A model generated the notes under the pieces. It made no database searches. It was not told the DNA's origin and saw only the letters and a list, made by a program, of their open reading frames with translations. Shown here piece after piece: positions 27,027 through 37,375 of a DNA stretch of 64,000 bases. Made by a program: the position numbers and the translations under genes. The stretch's first letter is position 1; every line of letters starts with the position of its first letter. The stretch is from Dyadobacter sp. CY343 (GTDB taxonomy: Bacteria > Bacteroidota > Bacteroidia > Cytophagales > Spirosomataceae), in assembly GCF_021390335.1 (NCBI RefSeq), contig NZ_JAJUXK010000001.1, forward strand, positions 496,001 through 560,000, read 5' to 3'.

Positions 27027-27062
27027 AGTCCAATTGTGAACAAAAGTGTCCGAAAGCGGACA
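27027..27062. promoter_or_regulatory. Activator palindromes upstream of permease 3
   Basis: TGTCCGAAAGCGGACA (27047-27062) is a perfect TGTCCG-N4-CGGACA palindrome. Exactly 20 bp upstream, AGTCCA-N4-TGAACA (27027-27042) is a degenerate second copy. The pattern and spacing match the site at 18204-18239. Confidence 0.72.
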
Positions 27063-27128
27063 CTTTTTTAGGTTAAAAATGGGCTTAAAGAATTGATTTA
27101 TAGTCAGTTATTGCGGATTAGGTCGGTC

Positions 27129-27144
27129 TGGTATAATAATTCAT
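27129..27144 (+). promoter_or_regulatory. Sigma-54-like element upstream of permease 3
   Basis: TGGTATAATAATTCAT lies 67 bp after the palindromes and 58 bp before the permease 3 start. Its first seven bases fit the TGGYAYA seen in the other three blocks; the -12 part (TTCA) is poor. Confidence 0.4.
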
Positions 27145-27186
27145 TCAGGTTAACTGGATTTGCAAACGACGCTCTATCTATTAGCC

Positions 27187-29646
27187 ATGATCAAAAATTA
27201 TTTCAAAATCGCTTGGAGAAATCTGCTGAAAAGCAAGATGTTTTCGGGCATTAACGTTTTCGGCTTGTCAGTCGGGATGACGTGCTGCATGTTGCTGCTG
27301 CTGTACATTCTCAGCGAAATTTCCTTTGACAGGCACCACGAACACGCCAAAGACCTGTACCTGCTCCGCAGCGAAAACGTGCAGCCTAATGGTGAGAAAA
27401 TGGATAACCCCCGCGCGCCTTCGCCGTACGCACAGGCCGTAAAAGCAGAGTTCCCCGAAGTGGTTCAGGTAACCCGGCTTTGGCAGAATTTCCTGGAAGA
27501 TAAGACTTTACTCAAAGTTCAGGGCGAAGGGAACAATGCCAGGGCCTTTTACGAAACCAAAGGTATTCACGTAGATTCTACTTTCTTTGACGTCTTCACT
27601 TATGATTTCATCGAAGGCGATGCCAAGACTTCCATGCGCGACCCGCATTCGATCGCATTGTCGGAGGAAGTAGCAAAAAAGCTGTTTGGTAATGAATCCG
27701 CGTTGAACCAAACCATTCAGGTAGGGGGCAAAACCGGCAATAACGAGAATTTCAAAGTGACCGGCGTTTTTCGTGACGAGGCAAGGCGCTCGCACATCGA
27801 TGCACGCTACTTTATCCCTATGCAGGCGGGCTGGGTAGGAACATACCTCCGGGAGTCGGAGCAGAATTTTACCAATAACAATATGTTTTACAGCTATTTG
27901 AGACTGCGTCCGGGCACAGATCCCGACAAGTTCAGCAAAAAGCTGCCTGCATTCATCGACAAATACGCCCGCGCCGATCTGAAATTTGCAGGGTATGACA
28001 AAAAACTCGCGTTACTGCCGGTAACCGGCATCCATTTGTTCAGCCTGATCGACAACATTGTGACGCCCACCACCAGTACAACTTATCTGTACGTGCTGGC
28101 TTCCATTGCGATATTTACACTATTAATAGCCTGCATCAATTTTATGAACCTGGCCACTGCGCGCTCTGCAAAACGGGCGGCGGAAGTGGGAATCCGGAAA
28201 GTGTTGGGCGCAGGTAAAAATGGGCTGATCGGCCAGTTCCTGGGGGAATCAATGGTACTTACCTTCGTAGCGCTCGGGCTCGCATTCGTGTTCGTACTGC
28301 TATTTTTACCGTTTTTTAATCAGCTGGCAGATAAATCGCTACTGATCAGCGACCTGCTGGATCCAAAGATCATTCTCGCATTTGTAGTACTCGCATTGCT
28401 GACCGGCGTTATTTCGGGCAGTTACCCCGCCTTTTATCTTTCACTTTTTAATCCGCTGGATGTGGTGAAAGGTAAGTTCGTCAATTCGGTTTCGGCGACG
28501 ACTTTGCGGCGGGGTTTGGTTGTGTTTCAATTTGTGATCTCAATCGGTCTGGTTGTGGGCACTTTGGTGATCCAGGAACAGATACGTTTTATGCACGAGC
28601 AACCGCTGGGATTTAACAAAGATCAGCAGATCGTGATACCTTTCCGCAGCGACGAATCCCGGAAAACTTATCCCGCATTGCGTAACGAACTTTTACAAAA
28701 TAACCAGATCACGGCCGCCGCGGGCACTTCTTATTACCCGGGGATCATCAATCCCAGCGACATGAGCGTCTATGTTAGTGGCCGGCCGGTGAAGGAAGAC
28801 GGACTTGTGAAAACGAACTGGGTTGCGCCGGAATTTATGAGCACGATGGGCTTCAAGCTGGCGGCGGGCAGGATGTTTTCCAGCCAGTTTCCTGCGGATA
28901 CCAATATGAAAATCGTGGTCAATGAGGCTACGCTGAGGAAATTCAATATCCCGCTCGAAAAGGCGATCGGGCAGAAACTGAGCTTCGACGATCGGTACGA
29001 TAAACAAACAAAGGGTATTGAGATTATTGGCGTAGTGAAGGATTTTCACTTCCAGGATTTGCACCAAGCCATTGAACCCTATGCATTTTTTCTTCAAAAT
29101 GAACCCGTTCACAACTATGTGATCGCGCACGTCAATACCAGCGATGTTGCCAAAGTTTTACCTTTTATCGAATCAAAATGGAAGAGGCTGAACCCGGACG
29201 AGCCCTTTACTTTCAGTTTCCTGAATGAGGATTTTCAAAGGAATTATACAGCCGACGCCCGCACTTCGCGGATCGTTAATTCATTCACGGTCATTTCAAT
29301 TCTGATCTCCTGCCTCGGTCTTTTCGGACTGGCGGCATTTGCTGCGCAGCAGCGGATCAAGGAAATAGGGGTCAGGAAGGTGCTGGGGGCTTCTATCGGC
29401 AGTATCGTCGGTTTGCTTTCCGGTGATTTTGTTAAACTAATCTGCATTTCAATCATAATCGCCACGCCGCTGACGTGGTATGTAATGGACAAATGGTTGC
29501 AGGATTTTGCCTATAAAATCAGTATTCAATGGTGGATGTTTGCGCTGGCGGGCATACTGTCGGTCGTCGTCGCCATGATCACAGTAAGTACCCAGGCTAT
29601 TAAAGCCGCTATGACAAATCCGGTGAAGTCACTCAAAAGTGAATAG
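27187..29646 (+). CDS. ABC transporter permease 3 (two FtsX domains)
   Basis: 819 residues from MIKNYFKIAWRNLLKSKMFS at 27187, the longest of the set. It has the full motif series: CINFMNLATARSAKRAAEVGIRKVLGAG in the first FtsX core, GSYPAFYLS, CLGLFGLAAFAAQQRIKEIG in the second, and NPVKSLKSE at the end. It opens the second block behind its own palindromes and promoter-like element, so it is the head of an operon with permeases 4-6. Permease 4 begins four bases after its stop codon. Confidence 0.9.
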   Translation: MIKNYFKIAWRNLLKSKMFSGINVFGLSVGMTCCMLLLLYILSEISFDRHHEHAKDLYLLRSENVQPNGEKMDNPRAPSPYAQAVKAEFPEVVQVTRLWQNFLEDKTLLKVQGEGNNARAFYETKGIHVDSTFFDVFTYDFIEGDAKTSMRDPHSIALSEEVAKKLFGNESALNQTIQVGGKTGNNENFKVTGVFRDEARRSHIDARYFIPMQAGWVGTYLRESEQNFTNNNMFYSYLRLRPGTDPDKFSKKLPAFIDKYARADLKFAGYDKKLALLPVTGIHLFSLIDNIVTPTTSTTYLYVLASIAIFTLLIACINFMNLATARSAKRAAEVGIRKVLGAGKNGLIGQFLGESMVLTFVALGLAFVFVLLFLPFFNQLADKSLLISDLLDPKIILAFVVLALLTGVISGSYPAFYLSLFNPLDVVKGKFVNSVSATTLRRGLVVFQFVISIGLVVGTLVIQEQIRFMHEQPLGFNKDQQIVIPFRSDESRKTYPALRNELLQNNQITAAAGTSYYPGIINPSDMSVYVSGRPVKEDGLVKTNWVAPEFMSTMGFKLAAGRMFSSQFPADTNMKIVVNEATLRKFNIPLEKAIGQKLSFDDRYDKQTKGIEIIGVVKDFHFQDLHQAIEPYAFFLQNEPVHNYVIAHVNTSDVAKVLPFIESKWKRLNPDEPFTFSFLNEDFQRNYTADARTSRIVNSFTVISILISCLGLFGLAAFAAQQRIKEIGVRKVLGASIGSIVGLLSGDFVKLICISIIIATPLTWYVMDKWLQDFAYKISIQWWMFALAGILSVVVAMITVSTQAIKAAMTNPVKSLKSE

Positions 29647-29650
29647 GATC

Positions 29651-32065
29651 ATGAAAAAAAACTACCTTAAAATCGCGCTTCGTAACCTTTGGAAAAATAA
29701 GGGTTATGCTATGATCAATATTGTTGGCCTTTCGGTGGCTTTCTGCATTAGTGTCTTTCTGTTTCTCACAGCCTATTTTGTGCTTTCATTTGATAAGTTC
29801 CACGCGGATAGAGACCGGATCTTCAAGACCTATTTTTTCGCCAATGAGCCTCAGAAAGCGAGAAAAGCAGGTTCTATGCCGCACCCGCTTACGCCCGCTT
29901 TGAAAGCAGAATTCCCTGAAATTGAGGGAGCCGCACGAATTTTAAATGGCGAGTATGTGGTGGTTTACAAAGGCAAATATTTTGATAAGGATATCAAATA
30001 CACCGACGCTGACTTTCTTAAAATATTCTCTTTTCCCCTTTTAAAAGGCAATGCAGGCTCTGCGCTCAGCGATCTGAGCAATATTGTGATCAGCAGGAAT
30101 ATGGCTGAGAGTATTTTCGGTAAGGAAGATCCGCTGGGCAAGGCGCTTCAGCTGGGGATGGATGCCAATAAGAAGCAATACATCGTCACCGGAGTGCTGG
30201 CCGATTTTCCCGAAAACTCTACGATAAAATATGACGCGTTCATCCGTGTGGAAAATGCAGGCGGCTACCAGCGTGAAAAAGACCAGTGGGACGCGCATTC
30301 GCACGCGGTCTTTGTGAAATTGAAACCAGGTATCGACAAAGATGCTTTCGAACAAAAACTGAAACCTTTTACCAAAAAATACTTCGCCGAAAGCTTTGCC
30401 TCTCTTAAAAAGCAAGGCGCCAAGCCCGACGAGAAGGGAGATATTTTTGCGCTAAGGCTAATGAAACTTACCGACATTCATTTTGATTCAGATATGTCTG
30501 GCGGCGCGCCGATCGGGCTGGTGTATGCATTGATGGCGATCGGTACGTTCATTTTGCTGATTGCTAGTTTCAATTTTATCAATCTCAATGTGGCGCGCTC
30601 ATTTATCCGGGCCCGTGAAGTGGGGGTGCGTAAATCGCTTGGTGCATTGAAGCAGCAGCTATTTTTTCAGATCTGGGGAGAAGCCGGCATCATTTGTCTG
30701 GCCGGTTTTCTAGTAGGGATGACGCTGACGATTCTGCTTCTACCTACATTTAACAGCACCTTTCAGTCGAAATTGAACCTTGACTATATTCTGCAGCCGG
30801 GCACGATATTGCTCGTTTTCGGCCTCTTTTTGTTCGTAGCGTTGATTGCGGGCGGCTATCCGGCGTGGCAGATGTCGCGGTTCAATGCAGTGGAGGTTTT
30901 GAAAGGGAAGGTTTCCATGAAAAAGCCAGGTTTGTTGCGTAACTCGCTCATTGTAGCCCAGTTTACATTATCAAGCCTGCTGATCTGCTGCACGATTATC
31001 GCGGTACAGCAGGTGGATCATTTGAAAACACAGCCGCTCGGATTTCAAAAAGAGGAGGTGATCAGTATTCCGGTTGGAAATAAGGTCGACGGTCAGCAGG
31101 CATTGCGTCGCCTGCGAAATCACCTGAAAGACGATCCGAGCATACTAAGCATGACGGGCAGCGGTGTAAATCTGGGAATAGGAGCGGATCGCAGTTCGTC
31201 CCGGAGTGTCCTCGGATTTACATTCAACGACCGCGAGGTTTCGACGGACTGGCTTCACATTGATTATGATTATCTCAAAACACTCAATATAAAACTACTG
31301 GCCGGCCGCGAGTTTGATCCCACGTATTCCACTGATTCGATAGGCCGCGTGATCATTACCGAAAGTATGGCAAAAATGATCGGTGAGAAGGATCCGGTGG
31401 GTAAATTCTTCCAGACCGACACGGCGGGTATCAAACATCAGATTATCGGCCTAGTTCCGGATTTCAATCTCTATTCTTCCAAAAACGAGAAGAAGCCGAT
31501 TACCATGTACATTTCACCGTCGGGCCCGATCAGCTATATTTTCGTGCGGGTGACACCGCAAAGTCTGGCGACTTCGATGGAGAAGTTGAAGGAAGCCTGG
31601 AAAGAAATAACCCCGGAATCGGAGTTTACCGGCAGCTTCGTGGATGAGAATACGAACTCCTGGTATCGCGAGGAAGAGCGGCTTTCGAAGGTTTTCAGTC
31701 TGGCTTCCGGCGTGGCGATTATGCTGTCCTGTCTAGGCTTATTTGCAGTCGCATTGATCGTGATTGAGCAGCGGACAAAGGAGATCGGTGTTCGTAAAGT
31801 GCTGGGAGCGAGTATTTCGAGCCTGGTTCTGGTATTGTCAAAAGATTTCGTAAAGCTCGTAATAGTAGCAATTGTCATCGCCTCGCCTCTGGCCTGGTTT
31901 GCTACGCAGGCCTGGTTGGACAATTATCCATACCGGATCGAGATCAACCCGATGATTTTCGTTTTCGTAGGATTGGCAGCAATTGTGCTGGCAGTAGGAA
32001 CAGTGAGTTTTCAAAGTGTAAAAGCCGCATTGATGAATCCGGTAAAGTCGCTTAAAAGTGAATAG
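29651..32065 (+). CDS. ABC transporter permease 4 (two FtsX domains)
   Basis: 804 residues from MKKNYLKIALRNLWKNKGYA at 29651. It departs from the family in the first core (FNFINLNVARSFIRAREVGVRKSLGALKQ) and in the second (LFAVALIVIEQRTKEIGVRKVLGAS), and it has no Trp-Leu-Gln-Asp motif but WLDNYPYRIEINPM. It ends NPVKSLKSE. Four bases separate it from permease 3, which suggests coupled translation. A heptamer repeat array lies between it and permease 5. Confidence 0.9.
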   Translation: MKKNYLKIALRNLWKNKGYAMINIVGLSVAFCISVFLFLTAYFVLSFDKFHADRDRIFKTYFFANEPQKARKAGSMPHPLTPALKAEFPEIEGAARILNGEYVVVYKGKYFDKDIKYTDADFLKIFSFPLLKGNAGSALSDLSNIVISRNMAESIFGKEDPLGKALQLGMDANKKQYIVTGVLADFPENSTIKYDAFIRVENAGGYQREKDQWDAHSHAVFVKLKPGIDKDAFEQKLKPFTKKYFAESFASLKKQGAKPDEKGDIFALRLMKLTDIHFDSDMSGGAPIGLVYALMAIGTFILLIASFNFINLNVARSFIRAREVGVRKSLGALKQQLFFQIWGEAGIICLAGFLVGMTLTILLLPTFNSTFQSKLNLDYILQPGTILLVFGLFLFVALIAGGYPAWQMSRFNAVEVLKGKVSMKKPGLLRNSLIVAQFTLSSLLICCTIIAVQQVDHLKTQPLGFQKEEVISIPVGNKVDGQQALRRLRNHLKDDPSILSMTGSGVNLGIGADRSSSRSVLGFTFNDREVSTDWLHIDYDYLKTLNIKLLAGREFDPTYSTDSIGRVIITESMAKMIGEKDPVGKFFQTDTAGIKHQIIGLVPDFNLYSSKNEKKPITMYISPSGPISYIFVRVTPQSLATSMEKLKEAWKEITPESEFTGSFVDENTNSWYREEERLSKVFSLASGVAIMLSCLGLFAVALIVIEQRTKEIGVRKVLGASISSLVLVLSKDFVKLVIVAIVIASPLAWFATQAWLDNYPYRIEINPMIFVFVGLAAIVLAVGTVSFQSVKAALMNPVKSLKSE

Positions 32066-32072
32066 TAGGCAT

Positions 32073-32097
32073 GTAGCTTTTAGCTAACAGCCAAAAA
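32073..32097 (+). repeat. Heptamer repeat array between permeases 4 and 5
   Basis: TAGC, TTTTAGC, TAACAGC and CAAAAAC follow in 7-bp phase. The array begins eight bases after the stop of permease 4 and ends ten bases before the ATG of permease 5. Confidence 0.65.
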
Positions 32098-32107
32098 CCA
32101 TCCAGCC

Positions 32108-34522
32108 ATGATCAGAAACTATCTCATTACTTCATTCCGCAACCTGCGCCGGAACTGGAATTTTACAATTATCAATATGACCGGCCTAACACTGGGGCTG
32201 ACGTGCTGCCTGCTGATCTTCTTTACGGTCAGGTATGAACTCAGCTTTGATACGCATAACAAGCATATTGACAGGGTTTACAGGCTATCGATCCATAATA
32301 AGGCGAATGGAGAAAAAGGGTATATGACCGGAATGCCGCTGCCGGTGCTCGCCGCACTCAGAAGTGATTATCCGGAGATAAAAAACCTGGTAACCTACAT
32401 TTATGGTATCCGCGAGGTACTGGTGACGATCGGCGAGGGAAAGAATCTTAAAAAGCTCACTTCGCCCTCTTATGCATTAGGTTTTGTCGGACCTGAGTAC
32501 TTTAATCTGCTGGATTATAAGTGGTTAAAAGGCTCTCCGGCTACTTCGCTCAGTAATCCCGGGTCAGTGGTTTTGACGGCAAGTCAGGCGACAAATTATT
32601 TTGGTCCCGGGAATGCAATGGGCAAGACGATCCGGGTGGATAACAAAATGAACTTTGTAGTAACCGGTATCATCCAGGATCCGCCGGTAACAAGCAGTTT
32701 TCCTTTTACGACGATGCTCTCATTTTCGTCACTCAAAGAATATGGTGCTTTTACGAGCTGGGACGATTGGATAAGTACCTACGGCGGCGGACAAATGTAT
32801 ATGCGGCTTCCTGAGAATATGACCGAGCAGCGTATGGAGCGGAATCTGGCGGATTTGAGTAAAAAATACAGAGATCCGAAAGCTGCGGCCGAGACTGACC
32901 TGGTGCTGCTGCCTGTGAAAGACATGCATTTCTTGACGAATATGCAGAATTACGCCGGCCGGACAATCAGCAAAGGAATGATCTGGTCGATGGTATTGGT
33001 TGGCATATTTATCCTGATCACTGCGTGCGTCAACTTTATCAATCTGGCTACGGCGCAGGCTTTGAGACGTGCGAAGGAAGTGGGCGTGAGGAAGGTTTTA
33101 GGCAGTACGCGCGGGCAGTTGCTGCGTCAATATTTCTCGGAAACAGGTGTACTGACGTTTGTTTCGGTATTGCTGGCACTTGTTCTGGCGCAGATCGCGC
33201 TGCCAGGTGTTGCTGAAACCTTGAATATCAGTTCGAAGGGTGTCATGTTTTTCGCTGATCCGTCGATCCTCGTGTTTTTGCTGATCATGGCGGTTGTGAC
33301 GACTTTCCTGGCCGGTTTTTATCCTGCGCTCGTGGTTTCGGGATACCAGCCGATTCTTGCATTAAAAGGTAAAATGAGGGCTTCTGGCGGCGGTCAGGCG
33401 AATTTGAGGAGAGGGTTGATCGTACTTCAATTTACGATTTCGCAGGTTGTGCTGCTGGGTACGCTGATCGCCTACATGCAAATGAAGCATTTCCGGACGA
33501 TGGATCTTGGGTTTGTGAAAGACGAAATTGTGAATGTGCCTGTACCCGAGCAGAATCCCGGCCAGCTTGAAAAGCTGCGTGCCCAGCTTGAAAATGAGCC
33601 TGGTATCAAAAGTATGAGTTTCAGTTCATTTACACCGATGTCCGGTAGTAACTGGCAGACTGCCTTTACCTTTGAAAATGACACGGAACTTCTTGATTTC
33701 GAGGTAGTAATGCGGCCAGCCGATACTTCTTATGTGAAAACTTACGGCCTCGCGCTGGTAGCCGGCCGGATGTACCTGCCAGCAGATACGATCCGGGAAT
33801 ATGTGATCAATGAAGCTTTTGTTCAAAAGCTGGGGTTCAAAAATCCGGAAGATATACTTGGTAAAAGGCTTACGATCGGTGGCTCCGATCACAAGTTGCC
33901 TATTGTGGGCGTGGTGAAAAATTTCAATACGTATAGCCTGCATCGTGAAATTATTCCGTGTGTGTTGACGAGCCTGCGAAGCAATTACAGCACACTGGGA
34001 ATGAAGCTGGCAGTGGGAGCAAGTCCGGCGCTGATCAGCAAGATCGAAAATGTATGGTCGGCCACGTTTCCGGATTATTTATTCAAATACACTTTCCTGG
34101 ATCAGACCTTGAACAGCTTCTATCAAAAAGAGGAGCGTTTGTTCGAACTCTTTAAAATACTGGCCGGTATCGCCATTTTTATCGGCTGCCTCGGGCTGTA
34201 CGGTGTAGTTGCATTTATGGCGGAATCCCGTACTAAGGAAATGGGAATTCGAAAGGCAGTAGGCGCGTCTGCACTGAATATCTTTGGCTTATTTTCCCTG
34301 GATTTTGTCAGGTTGGTGATGGTTGCTCTTGTGATTGCATCGCCGGTTGCGTGGTATTTTATGAGTGAATGGCAGCAGGATTTTACCTATAAAGTAAATG
34401 TGAGCTGGTGGATTTATGTACTGGCAGGCATATTTGCGATTGTCGTAGCTATGATCACAGTCAGCTTTCAGAGCATCAAAGCGGCGCTCACTAATCCGGT
34501 AACTGCGTTGAGAAGCGAATAA
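32108..34522 (+). CDS. ABC transporter permease 5 (two FtsX domains)
   Basis: 804 residues, start MIRNYLITSFRNLRRNWNFT. The first core reads CVNFINLATAQALRRAKEVGVRKVLGSTR and the pore region has GFYPALVVSGYQP instead of the usual Gly-Ser-Tyr-Pro-Ala. The second core is unusual: ESRTKEMGIRKAVGASALNI, with Leu-Phe-Ser-Leu-Asp where others have Leu-Ser-Lys/Arg-Asp. The C-terminus is NPVTALRSE. With permease 10 it forms a visibly more similar pair (both have a Gly-Asn/Met-Pro-Leu-Pro element after TM1 and an extended first periplasmic domain). Confidence 0.9.
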   Translation: MIRNYLITSFRNLRRNWNFTIINMTGLTLGLTCCLLIFFTVRYELSFDTHNKHIDRVYRLSIHNKANGEKGYMTGMPLPVLAALRSDYPEIKNLVTYIYGIREVLVTIGEGKNLKKLTSPSYALGFVGPEYFNLLDYKWLKGSPATSLSNPGSVVLTASQATNYFGPGNAMGKTIRVDNKMNFVVTGIIQDPPVTSSFPFTTMLSFSSLKEYGAFTSWDDWISTYGGGQMYMRLPENMTEQRMERNLADLSKKYRDPKAAAETDLVLLPVKDMHFLTNMQNYAGRTISKGMIWSMVLVGIFILITACVNFINLATAQALRRAKEVGVRKVLGSTRGQLLRQYFSETGVLTFVSVLLALVLAQIALPGVAETLNISSKGVMFFADPSILVFLLIMAVVTTFLAGFYPALVVSGYQPILALKGKMRASGGGQANLRRGLIVLQFTISQVVLLGTLIAYMQMKHFRTMDLGFVKDEIVNVPVPEQNPGQLEKLRAQLENEPGIKSMSFSSFTPMSGSNWQTAFTFENDTELLDFEVVMRPADTSYVKTYGLALVAGRMYLPADTIREYVINEAFVQKLGFKNPEDILGKRLTIGGSDHKLPIVGVVKNFNTYSLHREIIPCVLTSLRSNYSTLGMKLAVGASPALISKIENVWSATFPDYLFKYTFLDQTLNSFYQKEERLFELFKILAGIAIFIGCLGLYGVVAFMAESRTKEMGIRKAVGASALNIFGLFSLDFVRLVMVALVIASPVAWYFMSEWQQDFTYKVNVSWWIYVLAGIFAIVVAMITVSFQSIKAALTNPVTALRSE

Positions 34523-34601
34523 GTTTTTGTGCCTGGCTTTGTGCATGCAACTTCCAGGTAAAAAAACAATCTGTTAGATATGATTTTAAACCCTATTAGC
34601 T

Positions 34602-36977
34602 GTGATCAGGAATTATCTTAAAATTGCCCTCCGGAACCTTTCCAAAAACAAGGTTTACTCTTTTATTAATATCATTGGACTGGCAGTTGGTATTGCTGTC
34701 GCCATGCTGATCGGGCTTTGGGTGTGGGACGAATTGTCGTACAATAAATATCATAAAAACTATGACAGGGTAACGCAGGCGTGGATCAACCAGACTTTCA
34801 ACGGTCAGACGTTCACGGGGACAGCGGTTTCTATCCCGGCTGTAACCGAAATGGCCACGAAATATGGTTCCAATTTCAAATTTACCTCGCTCGCGTCCTG
34901 GAATTATGGGCATTTGCTGGCGAATGGAGATAAAAAAATCAATAAAACGGGGATGTTCGCGGAGCCTTCGCTACCGGAAATGCTTTCTTTAAAAATGATC
35001 AAAGGCGATTACAGCGCGCTCAAAAATCCCGGTTCCATTATGATTTCAGAGTCCCTCGCCAAATCACTTTTTGGAAACGAGGAAGCGCTCAATAAGACCC
35101 TGCAACTAGATATCAAGAAGAATGTCAAGGTAACGGGGATTTATGAAGATATTCCCTTCAACTCTAATTTCCACGAATTGTACCTGATCCTGCCGTGGAA
35201 CGATTATCTGCAAGCTGAAAATTGGGTGAAATCGGCGCAGCAGGAGTGGGGCAACCACTCGTTTCAGTTTTTCGCACAGGTGGCGGATAACGTCGATATT
35301 GCAAAGGCTTCGTTGAAGATCAGGGACGTGGAAATGCCGCACGCGTTTTCCAAAACGGACAAGCCCCAATACTTTTTACATCCGATGAGCCGCTGGCATT
35401 TGTATTCCGATTTCAAAAATGGTCAGAATGTAGGAGGCGGTATCCAATTTGTGTGGCTGTTTACGATCATTGGCATTTTCGTACTGCTGCTGGCTTGTAT
35501 CAACTTCATGAACCTGAGCACGGCGCGTTCGGAGAAGCGCGCGAAAGAAGTGGGGATACGCAAATCGATCGGTTCTTTGCGGAGCCAGCTGGTGTTTCAG
35601 TTTCTAAGCGAATCGTTTCTGGTGGTTTGTTTTGCGTTGATCCTGGCCGTTTTATTTGTGCTCATTTGTTTGCCCGCCTTCAATGAATTATCCGGAAAGC
35701 AGGTCGAATTTCCATTCCTTTCTCCGCAATTCTGGCTCGCGCTGATCGTTTTTTCGCTGTTCACCGGGTTGGTTTCGGGCAGTTACCCCGCATTCTATCT
35801 GTCTTCTTTCAACCCTTTGTCTGTACTTAAAGGGACGTTCAAAGTTGGGAAATGGTCGGCTGTCCCCCGGAAGGTGATGGTGGTGATGCAGTTTACGGTT
35901 TCTATTACTTTGATTATTGGTACGATCATCGTTTTTCAGCAAATCCAGCACGCCAAAAGCAGACCGGTCGGGTACGACCGGCAGGGACTATTGCAGATCG
36001 ATATGTCGCCAAATTTGTATGGAAAATACTACCCGCTGCGCGACGACCTGATGAAAACGGGCGTCGTGCACGAAATGAGCGAATCTTCCAGTCCGACTAC
36101 CAGTATCAATTCCAATCAGATCGGTTTTGAATGGGACGGAATGGAAGCTGGCTCGATGCCGCTTTTCGGCACGATCGCCTGTACCCACGATTTTGGAAAA
36201 ACAATAGGGTGGAAAATCATTGACGGACGGGACTTTTCGCGGGATTATTCTACGGATACTTCCGCTTTTGTGCTCAACGAAGCTGCTGTGAAGTTGACTG
36301 GAATCAAGGATATTGTCGGCAAAACGATCCGTTACAATAAAAAACCAATGCAGGTAGTGGGTGTGATCAAGGATATGGTGATGCAATCACCGTACGAGCC
36401 GGCTGTGCCTACCATTTTTATGCTTAATTATGAATGGGCTAGTCTCATTAATGTCAAGCTGCTGCCCGGCAAGCCGGTTGATCAGGCATTGAAAAAAGTA
36501 GAAGCAGTGTTCCGCAAACACGATCAGGATTCGCCTTTTGCATTTAAATTTGCGGATGATGAATACGATGCGAAGTTCAGAGCGGAAGAGCGGATCGGAA
36601 AACTGGCGCGGGTATTTGCTGTGCTGGCGATCATTATTTCGTGTCTGGGATTGTTCGGACTTGCCGCATATACAGCAGAGCAACGCACAAAGGAAATCGG
36701 TATCCGCAAAGCGCTGGGCGCCAGTGTGGCGCAAATGTGGGCGATGCTGTCCAAGGAGTTTATCTATCTTGTTCTGATATCCTGCGTCCTCGCTTCACCA
36801 ATCGCCCTGTATTTTCTTAGCGACTGGCTTAAAAGATATGAATACCACATCGAGCTCAGCTGGTTCGTATTCGCAATTTCCGCCTTCACTGCCATTTTAA
36901 TCACGCTGTTAACTGTCAGTTTTCAGGCTATTAAAGCGGCACTGACGAATCCTGTGAAGTCGCTGAGGAGTGAATGA
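34602..36977 (+). CDS. ABC transporter permease 6 (two FtsX domains, GTG start)
   Basis: 791 residues starting with GTG at 34602 (MIRNYLKIALRNLSKNKVYS when initiated with Met); no in-frame ATG precedes it nearby and the alignment with paralogues supports this start. Cores: CINFMNLSTARSEKRAKEVGIRKSIGS and CLGLFGLAAYTAEQRTKEIG. The last TM pair has FLSDWLKRYEYHIELSWFVF. It resembles permease 11 in its first periplasmic domain (LWVWDELSYNKYH versus LWISDEWSIGRGY). It closes the second block and is convergent with the PIN toxin gene, with two bases between the stops. Confidence 0.9.
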   Translation: MIRNYLKIALRNLSKNKVYSFINIIGLAVGIAVAMLIGLWVWDELSYNKYHKNYDRVTQAWINQTFNGQTFTGTAVSIPAVTEMATKYGSNFKFTSLASWNYGHLLANGDKKINKTGMFAEPSLPEMLSLKMIKGDYSALKNPGSIMISESLAKSLFGNEEALNKTLQLDIKKNVKVTGIYEDIPFNSNFHELYLILPWNDYLQAENWVKSAQQEWGNHSFQFFAQVADNVDIAKASLKIRDVEMPHAFSKTDKPQYFLHPMSRWHLYSDFKNGQNVGGGIQFVWLFTIIGIFVLLLACINFMNLSTARSEKRAKEVGIRKSIGSLRSQLVFQFLSESFLVVCFALILAVLFVLICLPAFNELSGKQVEFPFLSPQFWLALIVFSLFTGLVSGSYPAFYLSSFNPLSVLKGTFKVGKWSAVPRKVMVVMQFTVSITLIIGTIIVFQQIQHAKSRPVGYDRQGLLQIDMSPNLYGKYYPLRDDLMKTGVVHEMSESSSPTTSINSNQIGFEWDGMEAGSMPLFGTIACTHDFGKTIGWKIIDGRDFSRDYSTDTSAFVLNEAAVKLTGIKDIVGKTIRYNKKPMQVVGVIKDMVMQSPYEPAVPTIFMLNYEWASLINVKLLPGKPVDQALKKVEAVFRKHDQDSPFAFKFADDEYDAKFRAEERIGKLARVFAVLAIIISCLGLFGLAAYTAEQRTKEIGIRKALGASVAQMWAMLSKEFIYLVLISCVLASPIALYFLSDWLKRYEYHIELSWFVFAISAFTAILITLLTVSFQAIKAALTNPVKSLRSE

Positions 36978-36979
36978 TT

Positions 36980-37375
36980 TCACCAGATAACCTGGACTAT
37001 TGTGCTGTAAAAGCGAAATTTCGGGTCTACGGAAATTAATTGGTATCCCTCGGTGATTGCTGTCGCTAGGATCATCCTGTCAAAAGGGTCTTTGTGATTA
37101 CCAAATATTGGAAGTTTCTGATAAAATATCGTGTGATCTTGTGATATACCAACCGTCGTTATTCGATTAAAAGTTGATTTGGCAATGGTGTCTGCAAGTG
37201 AATCAGGTAGTATTAGCTTTCCGATTGTAAGTTTGACTGAAATCTCAAACCAACTTGTCACACTAACATAAACATCGTTATCAACCGCCTCGATAAGACT
37301 TTTTGTCTTTCTCGAAAGCTTCGCATTATCTTCTAGAAACCACAATAATGTGTGTGTGTCAAGTAAATATTTCAT
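36980..37375 (-). CDS. PIN-domain toxin (VapC-like)
   Basis: 131 residues. Metal-binding acidic residues of the PIN nuclease fold appear in YLLDTHTLLWFLED (Asp6), SWFEISVKLTIGKL, and DPFDRMILATA, with a final SVDPKF. It should act as a ribonuclease toxin. Its ATG directly follows the TAA of the antitoxin gene. The pair is AT-richer than the surrounding genes, which suggests separate acquisition. Confidence 0.85.
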   Translation of the reverse strand: MKYLLDTHTLLWFLEDNAKLSRKTKSLIEAVDNDVYVSVTSWFEISVKLTIGKLILPDSLADTIAKSTFNRITTVGISQDHTIFYQKLPIFGNHKDPFDRMILATAITEGYQLISVDPKFRFYSTIVQVIW

